Source: Nicotiana tabacum (taxonomy: Eukaryota; Streptophyta; Magnoliopsida; Solanales; Solanaceae). Taken from it: a stretch of 64,000 nt of DNA. Location of the stretch: assembly GCF_000715075.1 (NCBI RefSeq), contig NC_134080.1:71703291-71767290 (forward strand), in the 5' to 3' direction. The notes under the pieces were generated by a model. That model made no database searches and was not told where the DNA came from. It was given only the letters and a program-made list of their open reading frames with translations. A program made the translations under genes and the position numbers. Below, piece after piece: positions 33,952 to 45,693 of the stretch. Numbering within the stretch: position 1 is the first letter of the stretch; each line of letters starts with the position of its first letter.

Positions 33952-36391
33952 TGTCGACGCCCCCTTTTCCTCTAACCGTGGGGTCAGAAATCGGGTATAC
34001 GACATTGGGAAGGACAACTCTATTCCCTTTCGAGAATTGGGTTTCGAAATTTGAAGAGTCGCCACCAAATGATTATAGTGCATTAGGACACTTTTTTTAG
34101 AAGAGTTTGAGTTGGAAAACTAGAGTTCGGGTAAGGGCTAGAAATTATCTCGAGGGGAAGGTGTTAGGCACCCCTCAAGATCCACTAGTGTGGTTCCTGG
34201 CCATGTTACAATTGTGACTTTACAAGTAAACAATCAAGGCCCAAATAAGGATTCGCGTATAACATTGCAATCAGGTTGAAAACTTTCGAAGGTAAGTAGA
34301 GAGGGCAGAAATTTATAAAAAAAAACGATTTGAAAAGTTTTACAAGAAGAGATGAAAGCAAATAAAGGTAGGGGAGTCCTAAGTTTATAATTAATATGGA
34401 TCACTTCAATACAATACCCAGCAATCACTACTCAGAAGAGGGGTCACACATGATATTAGCACATCGGTCATCATATCTATATCTACCCTTCCCACCCCGT
34501 TAAGGTGTTAAAGCGTAGAATAGTATCGTTACTTATTGCATGCTATTACCCGTCCCAATTCTATCAGTCCTGGAGGCATATGGGACTACTAATCCTAAAG
34601 GGGAGGGAGTTGGGGGCTTTTGCGAGTTTTCAAAAGGATAAAAATCTAGGCGACAAGCAATAACAGATATCAGTTTAAAGGGAAACAAATAGCAGTTAAG
34701 GCTCAAGTCGGCCTATTCATTCAAAGCAGCAGATTATTTAGCATGACTTACAAATACTGGTTTGGTCTATATTAAACTTAACATAGGAAGGGTGGCTAAT
34801 TTATCACATATTTTCAAATAAGAAGTCTGAATTAGGCCTGCCTGCTGGTTGTAATTATCAAAACTGATGCAATTATAAAATTTTACCCTAAGGCTTGCCT
34901 AGGCATTAAACAGAACCTATAGACATGATATCTATTAGTTTCAAAAATAAAGAAGTAAACTAATTGCAGAAAAAGAATTGTCAATTACAGGGACATAAGA
35001 TCTGCATGCGTTAAACATTATTGCTACTGATTTTAGGCTTATAAGTGAGTTGACGATTCAGGTTAAGTTAACAACTCCTATAGACATGCTTTCTAGGTGT
35101 TACTGATTTGAGCACTGCTATTGCTTATGCAGGAATCCTATAGGCAGTTTGTCTACATGCAATTGATTAGGTATTTAAATCCTATAATAGGTTATGCCTA
35201 ATGACAGATGCAGAATGTAGAAAGTCCTATAGGCATTGTGTCTATTTGAAGATGCAGAATTTTGGAAGTATAGTAATTCCCTATGAACATGGTATCTATA
35301 TGAGAATGTAGAGTTTCAGTGATTTATAAAATGCAGAACTTTAGAAAAATAGTAATCCCTATGAACATGGTATCTACATGAGAATGCAGAGTTTCAGTGA
35401 TTTATAAAATGCAGAACTTTAGAAAAATAGTAATCCCTATGAACATGGTATCTACCCCTTGCATGCATAGTCCCCTACCCTTTTCCACTAGCCGACCTTA
35501 AATGCTTATTACAAGATTATTACAGACCAGAATGAATAAGAAAAAATATATCAGAAATTAAAGATTCCAACCAAGGAAAGCCTAATTCAGACCCCAGGTC
35601 TGAAATATGAAATAAACCAACTTCCAAAGATCAGATTCCAAAGCCTTTCTCTTATTTGGGATGTGTCAAAGTTCCAAGGAGCTTCAAGAACTCTAGGAAA
35701 TGCTTACACCCCAAATATATTGCAGAATTAGATTATAGTGCAGTGTGGAAATGCAAGCTCTCAAATGTCCAAGTTCAGAGGGAACTAAAAGTCCCAAAGC
35801 AGGGCTCAAAAGAGAGGGGCAGAACTTAAGATTCTAGGAATAGGTGTAAGTTCACAAGGGGGAAGGGAATCAGAGAGGGACAGGGCAAGCTAGTGGTCAT
35901 GCCCAGCAATTGGGATGCTGGCATACCCCTGACCAGCCTGCTAGTCAAGCATTGAGAGCTAGGATCCATTGTGGATCAGGTTATGGCCTAGGTAGTAATT
36001 AGGATACTATCAGGCCAAGACCTTAACTCAGGCATATAGAAGGGAATAGGGGTAGGGGTTCATAACAGAAGTAAGGAAGAAAAATATTTAACACAAATTA
36101 CTGAACATGAGCAGTAGAGTAAACAAAAGTCTGAAGTTGTAGAGTGAACACATAAGGGTGAGGCAGAAAATTAAATAAAAGACATACCAGTTTCAAAGAA
36201 AATAAGTAAGCAAATGTAGCCTTGAAAATCCAAATTGCAGACAGCAAATCCAAAAAAAATCTTAGATGAGAGTAGAGAATTGAAAGAGTATTGAACTCGA
36301 AGCAGTATTGTAAGTGTGTAAGAGTATGCAATTCGAAATGTGTTGTAAAAGTATTGAATTGTCCTTGTCCAAAGATGCGGAAGGGTAGTCC

Positions 36392-36399
36392 CTTTTATA
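36392..36399 (-). promoter_or_regulatory. TATA box in D's 5' LTR
   Basis: TATAAAAG on the minus strand in 'gcacTATAAAAGGGAC'. Transcription would start about 30 bases further, near 36365, and give the element RNA. Confidence 0.78.
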
Positions 36400-37649
36400 G
36401 TGCAGTGAAGCAAGTAAGAAAGGCAAGAAAATAGCTTGCAATCAATCACATAAAGTCTCCTTTTGGTTAAGGGATTCTGATTTCAAACGGGTAAAAGATA
36501 AGTAAGGAACGAGTCTAATCAAAATCTTTTCAAAGCAGTACAAGAAGGGTAAATACACAGGGACTATTTAAGGCAAAAGTCTAATAGTACACGGTTTGTG
36601 CAAATAAGGAAATGTAATCAATCAAACAGCCAGGGAAATCAAAAGTACAAGCTCAATTCGAATGAACCAAGTCAGGAAAAGGTAAAAGAGGTTCAATCAA
36701 AGAGAAATCAGTAACAATCAATCAAACCCCATTAGAGGATTTTAGAATCAATCAATAGTTGGAAAAACCCTTCTTGAAAGAAGAATTTCTCATATATAAA
36801 GCACACAAATATCAAGCAAAATGAGTTGTCATGTTGACTAGAAAAGACTATCATAGGAAGAGTTCAGAGTCAAAAGGTTCCAGTTTAGTTTATGAACTCA
36901 GAATGAGTCTGAGAGTCCAGGTTTCCAAAGTAGAACCCTAGTCCAAAAATAAATCTTGCCAAAACCCAAAGCCTAGAGTTTCCAACTTTAATCAGAAGCA
37001 GAGATGAGAAGACAGATAACCGGCTCATAGGTCTCTTTCGGAGACTCATGAGAAACCAACATACATGATAGCAGGTTTGAAGCAATAAAGTAAAAGTTGA
37101 TTTGAGGAGCATAAAGAACATGTTTAAGAAAAGTCGGAACTTAAGCAAGTTCGGGAGAGAAGAAGGGTGATGTAAACTTAAGAAACAGTAGTAATACATG
37201 CTTAGAATTCCAACAAAAGTCCAGTAAAACAAACAAAGTTGAAGAACTCAGCAAGAAACACATATAGTAGAAGAATATTGGAAAGTATAGCAGACAACAT
37301 GTAGGAAAACATAACAAACATTAACATGCGAGCCTGATCTAGAGGCACAGTAGAGTACAAAGGTACAGAAAAGTCACGTATAGTAGAAAGAAAACAGAAG
37401 AACAGCACATGCGTGGTAGAAAAGAAAACACACGAGCATAGTATAAACAAACACACATAAAGAAAGAAAAGGAAGAATCAAACAAATGTTTTTAAACAAC
37501 CTTTCAGAAACCCTAAATCAAAGGTAAACGATTTTAAAAGGAAAGTCTAGGGAAAACCTTTTAAATGTCAAGTAAAGCATGGATACAACATAGATCTAAG
37601 AAAACAAACAGAGAAAGAACCTCGAATAGCTTAGGGTTTCGGAGAAACC

Positions 37650-37859
37650 CTAGAAATGAGAAAGGCTTGGAAGAAGGTCCGATCTAAGTCGGATGAGGTC
37701 AGAAACAGGCTCAGAAGACCAAGAGCCACCGGAGCAAGGTCGGAGATGGCTGGAATCTTCGAATAGGTGAAGGTCTGAGTGCAAACCTTCGAGGTCTGGC
37801 CTCGATTTATCAGGTACCAGGCGTGTAAGAGCGAGGGCAGGTGAGTATAGGTCGTCCAT
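37650..37859 (-). CDS. Small ORF in the Ogre LTR, D 5' copy
   Basis: 69 codons from 'MDDLYSP' to 'PSLSHF' with a stop just before a telobox hairpin. Unlike the 3' LTR copy, it is uninterrupted to the shared stop. It aligns without a frameshift to E's frames at 44978-45220 and 53753-54055 despite many base differences. No domain recognised. Confidence 0.4.
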   Translation of the reverse strand: MDDLYSPALALTRLVPDKSRPDLEGLHSDLHLFEDSSHLRPCSGGSWSSEPVSDLIRLRSDLLPSLSHF

Positions 37860-38645
37860 GGCCTAAGAGGCCATGGATTCCAGTGAATCGGAGGTTGAAG
37901 TTGCGGTGATAGAGGTTAGGGTTTCAGGAACATTCAAGAGCATTTGAGAGAGGGAGAGCATTCAAGGGCGGCTGACAGAACGAAGTAGGGGATCGTGGCC
38001 GTTGATCAAAAGGATCAACGACCTGGATTAAAAGAAATCGGGCGTGTCAGATAAATGGGTAAAGGGGTTGGGTTAGATCGGAATTGGGCCAGTCCAATTT
38101 TAATTCAGAATTGGGTCAATTTTTAGGCTAAAATTGAAATGAAATGGGGGCTGTAATTGAAATGAAATGGGGCTAGATGCTAAATAGCCAATTTTCCCTT
38201 TTTATTTATAAAAATAGTAAAATGATTTGTTTAAAACAAATTAAAAGCACTGAGCAAATTAATAATATATAAAAATTAATCTAAAAATACTAGAAATGAT
38301 TTTATGCTTGCAAAACGCTACTACTCGTAATATAGGCTATAATTGCAATTTTATGCAATTTAGTTTAAAAATATCAAATAGATTTGTAAAAGTATGCAAA
38401 AATCACCTTAATTATATTTTGGTGTAAATATGAGAAATAAATAAATTATTCACCAAAATGATAATTTTGGAAATAATTATTGAATTTTGCACTGCTAAAA
38501 TAGACAATAAATTAGTTTTGAAAGTCTGTAGAGATTTGGGAAAAATACCAAAATACTTGGGCATGCTTATGTATGCACATATATGTTATTTTGAAAGTAT
38601 TTGAGTGAAAAAAAAAAATACTTAGGGAAAAATTGGTTATTAACA

Positions 38646-38650
38646 CTACC
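38646..38650. repeat. Target duplication of element D, right copy (CTACC)
   Basis: Identical to 21534-21538. After it, C's LTR resumes. Confidence 0.95.
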
Positions 38651-41056
38651 TATTCAACTCCAAACAGCCTGTTGGAAAGCAATCAACCCTCGCTAGCGTG
38701 ACCCGAAACTCCTGGATCTGCACACAGGGTATAGGGTAATAAAAGTAAAGGCAACTGAGCAATAAGAAAGTACGTAAAACACAGCATAATACTACAACGA
38801 AATAGTATAAAACCTCTTTTAGCAATTCAAATGAGTGATGAAAATAGGGAGAAAAGGGATAGAAACACAAATCAGCCCCTCGGGCAAAAATACCAACAAA
38901 ACTAGCCCCTCGGGCAATAACATGAACAACAACAACCCCTTGGGGAATATCACATCTCACACTGGGTACCCGCGCTCACTGGGGGTGTACAGACTCTAGG
39001 AGGGGCTCCTTACAGCCCAAGTGCAATATCAAGCCATCTCGTGGCATAATCAAACATGCACTCGGCCTTATAACAAGCCACCTCGTGGCATAACAAATTA
39101 GGCTCTCGGCCTCATAGTCATGAATCAGTACAATACCGTTGTGCCACGCGGCCCGATCCCATAATAACCTCACAATATAGGCCCTCAGCCTCACTCAGTC
39201 AGAAATCTCTAAAAGCCACTCGGGCATAGTAAAACATGATACTCAGCCCACAAAATCATTTAAAAATGTCAAAACAGAGTAAACATGGTTGAGTTATAAA
39301 AATAGTAGAATCCAGCATAACTGGGTACAAATATGAAGTCAAAACAGTGAGTAATAGTAGTAAAGATCCCTTAAGGGTCCAAAATAGTTGGCACGAGGCC
39401 CAAATATGGCATTCAGCTTCAATCAAATACGCAGTTAAACAGTCATACGGGACAGACTAAGTCACAATCCCCAATGGTGCACGACCCCACACTCGTCATC
39501 TAGCGTGTGTGTCACCTCAAAGTAACACAATGATGTGAAATATTGGTTTTAATACCCTCAGGATAGCATTTACAATCATTACTTACCTCTATCCAGTCCA
39601 AACTCTAGCCCGCAATGCCTTTGCCCCTCGAATTGGCCTCCAAATGCTCCAAATCTAACCAAAAATAGATTTATACCATCAAAATATGCTAAGGGAACAA
39701 AGCCCACTCGAAAATAACTAATTTACATCAAAAAACCCGAAATTGACCAAACCCGACCCCGGGCCCACATCTCGAAATTCGACAAAATTTACATCAGTGG
39801 AATCTTTATTCCTCCACGAGTTTATTCATATTAAAAGTACCAAAATCCAACCACAAATAACCCCCCAAATCCTCAAGTTAAGGTCTCCAATACCAAGCCC
39901 TAATTCCCAATTTTTAACCCTTAATTTCCATTAATTTCAAGCCTAATCAGAAAAATAATGCCATAGGATCGATTATTAGGTTCAAAAATCTTACCTCCAA
40001 ACGTTATCCCTTGACTCCCTCTTCAAAATCTCCCAAAAAGCTCCCAATCCGACTTAGAAATGGTAGAACATGGCTGAAATTCGCGAAGGCAAGCTTATAT
40101 AGATTCTGGCCCAGGGATTTCGCACCTGCGGCCTCAAACACGCACCTGCGCGACCGCACCTGCGGTCCATAGGGTCGCACCTACGGAAGTCACTTATTTG
40201 CCAAAAACCGTATCTGCGGTCAAATACCCGCACCTGCACCATCGCAGGTACGCTCAGCTCTCCGCATTTGTGGCTCCTGCCCTTCACGTCCTTGACCGCA
40301 TCTGCGGTCCTTTCTACACATCTGCGGCGTCACACCTGCGGTCCTCAATCCAAAGGTGCGGAAATGACAGAAGCAGAAAAATCTGCAGCTATACTCAAAC
40401 TCCAACTCTTTCGTCAACCATCTGAAATCACCCTAAGGCCCCCGGGACCCCAACCAAAAGCACGAACAAGTCATATACCACTATCCACACTTATACCAAT
40501 CTCCGAAACACCTAAAACAACATCGAGTCAACCAAAAGACATCGGATTCAAGCCTAAGGTTCCAAAAACTTCCGAATTCCGCTTTTGATCAAAATGGTTA
40601 TCAAACCTCGTCCGAATGACCTAAAATTTTGCACACACATCAAAAGTGACACAACGGACCTACTCCAACTTCCGGAATTCAATTCCATCCCCTATATCAA
40701 AATCTCACCTAACAACCGGAAAACGCCAAAATTCCAATTTCGCTAATTCAAGCCTAAATCTACTCCGGACCTCCAAAACACATTTTGATCACGCTTCTAA
40801 GTCCAAATTCACCTCCCAAAGCTATCCGAACCATCGAAATTCACATTCGAGCCCTATTTCACATAAGTCAACATTCGGTTGACTTTTGTAACTTAAGCTC
40901 ACTCAAAAGAGACTAAGTGTCTCAAACCTTACCAAAACCTCTTCGAACCCGAGCCAACCAACCCGATAACACTTAATACAGCTAAACAAGATAATAAGAA
41001 ACAGAAATAGGGGAAACAGAGTGGTATCTCATGAAATGACCTACCGGGTCAATACA
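38651..41056 (-). repeat. Element C 3' LTR, right part
   Basis: Continues the LTR from 21538 and matches 60146-62671. It ends GGGTCAATACA at 41056. Compared with the 5' LTR it lacks about 26 bp near 38725 and about 66 bp near 38800. It contains repeated 'agcccctcgggca' words (38876-38950) and a CpG block at 40115-40370. Confidence 0.92.
40115..40370. repeat. CpG-rich block of iterated 'cgcacctgcggtc' words (C 3' LTR)
   Basis: Variants of CGCAcCTGCGGTC recur about ten times in 255 bases. The 5' LTR has the same block at 61730-61985. Confidence 0.8.
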
Positions 41057-41071
41057 TCCTCCCCCTCTTTA
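41057..41071 (-). other. Polypurine tract of element C
   Basis: The minus strand reads AAAGAGGGGGAGGA directly before the 3' LTR. A hairpin CGTTCG-AGGA-CGAACG lies at 41077-41092. Confidence 0.85.
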
Positions 41072-41094
41072 ACAAACGTTCGTCCTCGAACGAG

Positions 41095-42489
41095 TTAAGA
41101 AACATACTCAAATAGGTGAGGATAACTGATCTGCATCTCCCGCTCGGTCTCCCAGGTAGCCTCCTTCACGGGCCAACCTCTCCACAGCACTTTCATTGAT
41201 GTTATATCCCTTGACCTCAACTTTCGAACCTGACACTCCAAAATAGCTACTAGCTCCACATCATAAGTCAAATCATTATCTAACTGAACCGTGCTAAAGT
41301 CCAAAATGTGAGACGGATTGCCAATATACTTCCGGAGCATAGAAACGTGAAATACCGGATGCACGCTCGATAATCTGGGTGGCAAAGCAAGCTCATAAGC
41401 AACCTCCCCAATCCTCTGAAGCACCTCAAAAGGCCTAATGAACCGAGGACTCAATTTACCCTTCTTCCCAAATCTCATAACACCCTTCATGGGTGAAACC
41501 TTCAAGAGAACCTTCTCACCAACCATGTAGGACACATCCCGAACCTTCCTGTTAGCATAACTCTTTTGTCTCGACTGCGATGTACGAAGCCTCTCCAAAA
41601 TCACCTTCACCTTATCTAAAGCATCCAGCACCAAGTCTGTACCCAATAGCCTAGCCTCACTCGGCTCAAACCAACCGATCGGAGACCTACACCGTCTCCC
41701 ATACAAAGCCTCATATGGAGCCATCTAAATACTGTACTGATAACTATTGTTATAAGCAAACTCGGCGAGTGGTTGAAACAGATCCCATGACCCTCCAAAA
41801 TCAAAGACACAAGTGTGCACCATGTCCTCATATATCTGAATAGTGCACTCGGACTGCCCGTCCGTCTAAGGGTGAAATGTTGTGCTCAACTCAACCTGAG
41901 TACCAAACTCTCTCTACACCGCTCTCCAAAACTGCAATGTAAACTGATTACCCCTATCTGAAATGCTGGAAACTGGGACACCATGAAAACGAACGATCTT
42001 CCGGATATAGATCCCTGCCAACCGCTCTGAAGAATAGGTACTACATACAAGAATGAAGTGCATGGACTTGGTCAACCGATCCACAATCACCCAAATAGCA
42101 TTGAACTTCCTCGAAGTCCGTGGAAGTCCAATAACAAAGTCCATAGTGATCCGCTCCCACTTCCACTCTAGAATATCCATCTGCTAAAGCAAGCCACCCG
42201 GTCTCTAATGCTCATATTTCACATGCTGACAATTGAGACACCGAGATACAAATCCCACAATGTCTTTCTTTATTCTCCTCCACCAATAATGATGTCTCAG
42301 ATCCTGATACATCTTCGCGGCACCCGGATGGATGGAATACAGCGAGCTATGGGCCTCCTCTAGAATCAACTCCCAAAGCCCATCCATATTGGGAACACAT
42401 ATCCGGCTCTGCATCCTCAACACCCCGTCATCACCAATAGTCACATCTCTTGCATCATCGTGCTGAACTCTATCCTTAAGGACAAGCAA
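41095..42489 (-). pseudogene. Element C integrase with chromodomain
   Basis: The zinc region is intact (EAHSS..SIH, then 'RCLNC'). The core has Asp in 'ITMDFVIGL', Asp in 'SISDRG' and Glu in 'TDGQSE'. ORF 41724-41095 has 'GRRCRSPIGWFE', 'HPVFHVSMLRKY' and a chromodomain-like tail ('VELVAI', 'MKVLWRGWPVKEATWE') ending 'PHLFEYVS'. In-frame TAGs replace CAG at about 42184 and 42208 (A has CAG at both), at about 41918 (A has CAG) and before 'MAPYEALYG' near 41727; FHP-TAG near 41869 is shared with A. The catalytic residues remain, but the chain is broken at least five times. Confidence 0.9.
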
Positions 42490-43740
42490 ATGAGGACCAT
42501 CCTACTGGCGCTCTATGATGCAATCAAATAAGGAAGACCAAGAAATCACACAAGCCAATACCCGACTGGGCTCCGAAATATCTAACCTCATGAACTGATT
42601 GGCCAAAACCTGAACATCAACTGCTAAAGGTCTCTACCCAACTAGAATATATGCCAAACTCCCCATACTCACCGCCTTCCTACTCAAGGCATCGGCCACC
42701 ACATTGGCGTTCCCCGGATGGTACAAAATAGTAATATCATAGTCCTTTAGCAGCTCCAACCATCTCCGCTGCCTCAAATTGAGATCCTTCTGCTTGAACA
42801 AGTGTTGGAGGATACGATGATCAGTAAACACCTCACAAGAAACACCATACAAATAATGCCTCCAAATCTTCAATGCCTGAACAATGGTAGCCAACTCCAA
42901 ATCATTAACAGGGTAGTTCTTCTCATGGGGCTTCAACTGACGAGAAGCATAAGCAATAACTCTACCCTCCTACATCAACACACACCCAATACCAACTCTC
43001 GAAGCATCACAACAAATGGTATATGAACCTGAAGCCGATGGCAAAACTACATTGGAGTTGTGGTCAAGGCAGACTTGAGCTTCTAAAACCTATCATCACA
43101 CTCATCCGACCACCTGAATGGAGCACCCTTTTGAGTCAACTTGGTCAAGGATGATGCAATAGATGAAAATCCCTGAACAAACCGACGGTAATAACCCACC
43201 AAACCAAGAAAGCTTCGAATCTCTATGGCTGAGGACGGTCTGGGACAACTCTGAATCGCCTCTATCTTCTTCGGATAAACCTGAATACCCTCGCTGGACA
43301 ATACGTGCCCTAAGAAAACCACTGAACAAAGCCAAAACTCATATTTGGCGAACTTTGCATAAAGTTTCTCCTCCCTCAATCTCTGCAACACAACTCTCAA
43401 ATGCTCCGCGTGCTCCTCCTAACTACGCGAGTATACCAAAATATCATCAATGAAAACAATCACGAATGAGTCAAGATAAGGTCGAAACACATTGTTCATC
43501 AAATACATGAACGCTACCGGGGCATTGGTCAGCCCTAAAGACATAACAAGGAACTCATAATGACAATATCTGGTTCTGAAGGCTATCTTAAGAATATCTG
43601 TGTCCCTGATCTTCAATTGGTGATAACCTGAATGGAGATCAATCTTGGAGAACACTCTCGCTCCCTGAAGCTGGTCAAATAAATCATCGATACGAGGCAA
43701 AGGATACTTGTTCTTGATTGTTACTTTGTTCAACTGCCTG
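42490..43740 (-). pseudogene. Element C reverse transcriptase and RNase H
   Basis: The RT ORF 43733-43419 runs from '[19 protein letters not shown]' through '[16 protein letters not shown]' to the intact box 'FIDDILVYS', then a TAG. ORF 43400-43083 continues with '[11 protein letters not shown]' and '[19 protein letters not shown]'. RNase H has 'DASR', '[16 protein letters not shown]', 'FTDHRILQH' (Asp kept, unlike A) and '[12 protein letters not shown]'. TAG stops near 43070 and 42973 stand where A has CAG. Each domain is complete in content but no longer one frame. Confidence 0.9.
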
Positions 43741-44197
43741 TAATCAATTCACATATCATCATTCCATCCTTCTTCTTCACAAATAGAATAGGCGCTCCCC
43801 AAGGGGACACACTAGGCTGAATAAACCCCTTATCAAGGAGTTCCTGAAGATGCTCATCTAACTCGTTCAACTCCGCTGGTGCCATACGATACGGTGGAAT
43901 AGAAATAGGCCGAGTGCCCAGCACCAGATCAATACCAAAATCAATGTTCCTGTCCAATTGCATGCCCGGAATGTCTGCAGGAAACACATCAGGAAAATCC
44001 CTCACAACAAGAACAGAATCAATACTGGGAGTCTCTACACTAACATCCCTCACAAAGGCTAAGTATGAATGACACCCTTTCCCCAACCATCCGCTGGCCC
44101 TTTAAGAATGAAATCACCCTACTGGGGACAAAATCATCCGAACCTCGCCACTCAATCCGTGGCACACCCGGCATAGCCAACGTTACTATCTTAGCAT
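43741..44197 (-). pseudogene. Element C protease C-terminal end and RT leader
   Basis: Continues the protease frame interrupted by E. ORF 44086-43730 has 'DSVLVVRDFPDVFPADIPGM', 'RNIDFGIDL', 'GTRPISIPPYRMAPAELNEL' and '[17 protein letters not shown]', the usual bridge from protease to RT. The first part (44197-44087) is in another frame. Confidence 0.85.
44193..44197. repeat. Target duplication of element E, left copy (AGCAT)
   Basis: Identical to 57771-57775. Confidence 0.95.
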
Positions 44198-44977
44198 TGT
44201 TGATACCCAATTTTTCCCTAAGTATTTTTTACACTCAAAATACTTTCAAAATAACATATATGTGCATACATAAGCTTGCCAAAGTGTTTTGGTATTTTTC
44301 CCAAATTTTTAAAGACTTTCAAAACCAATTTATTATCTATTTTAGCAGTGCAAAATTCAATAATTATTCCTGAAATTATCATTTTGGTGAATAATTTATT
44401 TATTTCTCATATTTACACCAAAATATAATTAATGTAATTTTTTCATATTTTTACCAATTTATTTGATATTTAAAAGCTAAATTGCATGTAATTGCAATTA
44501 TAGCCTATTTTACAATTAACAACATTTCATTATTATTAAATTTATACTTATACCTTATTAATTAGTTTAATGTTTTTAATCTGTTTTTAAATTTTTTTAA
44601 TTATTTTATATAAAATAAAAAGGGAAGAAATGGCCGTTTAACATTTAGCCTCATTTATTTCAATTACAGCCCCTTTTATATTTTAATTTTAACCACCATT
44701 TGACCCAATCCCAACCCCAACCGTACCAGCCCACTTTTTAACCTGACCCAACCCATAACCCAATCTAAATGACCCTACCCGATTCCCACCTACCCTTCCA
44801 AATCTGGACCGTTGATCATTCAAGATCAACGGCTGTAACCCACCCTTCCAGAATTAAACCCAATGACCTACCCTAATTCCTTCATTTTCCACCTGACCCG
44901 CTGCCTTTGAATCCCAAACGCTCTCAGACTCTCTCAAGGCTCTTCGGAACCCTAGCCTCCTTCCACCTTGTTCCACC

Positions 44978-45220
44978 GTGTTTTCACCGGAATCCATGGC
45001 TTCTCTGGCCATGGACAGCCTATATTCACCTCCTCCGGCTCTTGCATGCCTGATGCTCGAAGGTTCGAGGCTAGACCTCGAAGGTCTTCGCTCATACCTT
45101 CACCGATTCGAAGATTTCGGCCATCTCCGACTTTGCTCCAGTGGCTCTTGGTCTTCTAAGCCTGTTTCTGACCTCATCCGACTTAGATCAGACTTGTTTC
45201 CAAGCCTTTCTCATTTCTAG
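44978..45220 (+). CDS. Small ORF in the Ogre LTR, E 5' copy
   Basis: 80 codons, with 'MDSLYSPPPALACLMLEG', 'DLEGLRSYLHRFEDFGHL' and the end 'SDLIRLRSDLFPSLSHF'. The stop is followed by a telobox hairpin (45218-45238). Start chosen as the first ATG of the frame; the in-frame ATG at 'MASLAMD' is an alternative. Unknown function. Conservation of frame with D is the only support. Confidence 0.4.
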   Translation: MFSPESMASLAMDSLYSPPPALACLMLEGSRLDLEGLRSYLHRFEDFGHLRLCSSGSWSSKPVSDLIRLRSDLFPSLSHF

Positions 45221-45693
45221 GGTTTCTCCGAAACCCTAAGTTATTCGAGGTTCTTTCTATGTTTGTTTGCTTAGATCTATGCTGTATCTGTGCTTTATTT
45301 GACATTTTAAAAGGTTTTCCCCAGATTTTCTTTTTAAAATCGTTTACCTTTGATTTAGGGTTTCTAAAAGGTTTTTCAAAAAAACATCTTTCTGATTCTT
45401 TCTGTTTTTTCTTTACGTGTGTTTGTCTGTGTTAGGCTCGTATGCCCTCTTTTACTACGCATGTACTATTTTTCCACTTTCTTTTTCTACTATACAGTTA
45501 CTCTAGTACTCACATGTTAATTCATGTTATGTTTTCCTTACTCTTTTACTATATATGATTACCGTTGAGTTCTTTGATTTTTGCTTTACTGAACTCTATT
45601 TATGTTCTTGCTAAGCATGTTTCATCTACTTTTGTTTAAGTTCGTATCCTCTCTTCTCTTCTGAACTTGCTTAAGCACCGAATTTTCTAAAAA

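Larger units (their letters stand above)
21539..38645 (-). mobile_element. Element D: Tat/Ogre-type Ty3/gypsy element, minus strand (17.1 kb)
   Basis: LTRs of 4739 and 4694 bp flank 7.7 kb of internal sequence. On the minus strand: 5' LTR 38645-33952, leader, remnant of an extra first ORF, protease-end remnant, 189-bp intron, RT, RNase H, integrase, three hairpins, tandem arrays, purine tract, 3' LTR. Very long LTRs, an extra ORF before gag, an intron before RT and a 3' tandem-repeat zone are traits of the Tat/Ogre lineage. LTR edges differ by about 3 substitutions and 1 indel in 165 bases, so D is young compared with C. Confidence 0.9.
33952..38645 (-). repeat. Element D 5' LTR (4694 bp)
   Basis: Near-identical to 21539-26277, with the same TGTCGACG and AACA ends. 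A 255-bp stretch (37202-37456 against 24795-25049) gives the same translation in both copies, which shows how recent the pair is. Holds TATA at 36392-36399, the hairpin near 38000-38022, and the small ORF at 37650-37859. Confidence 0.93.
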
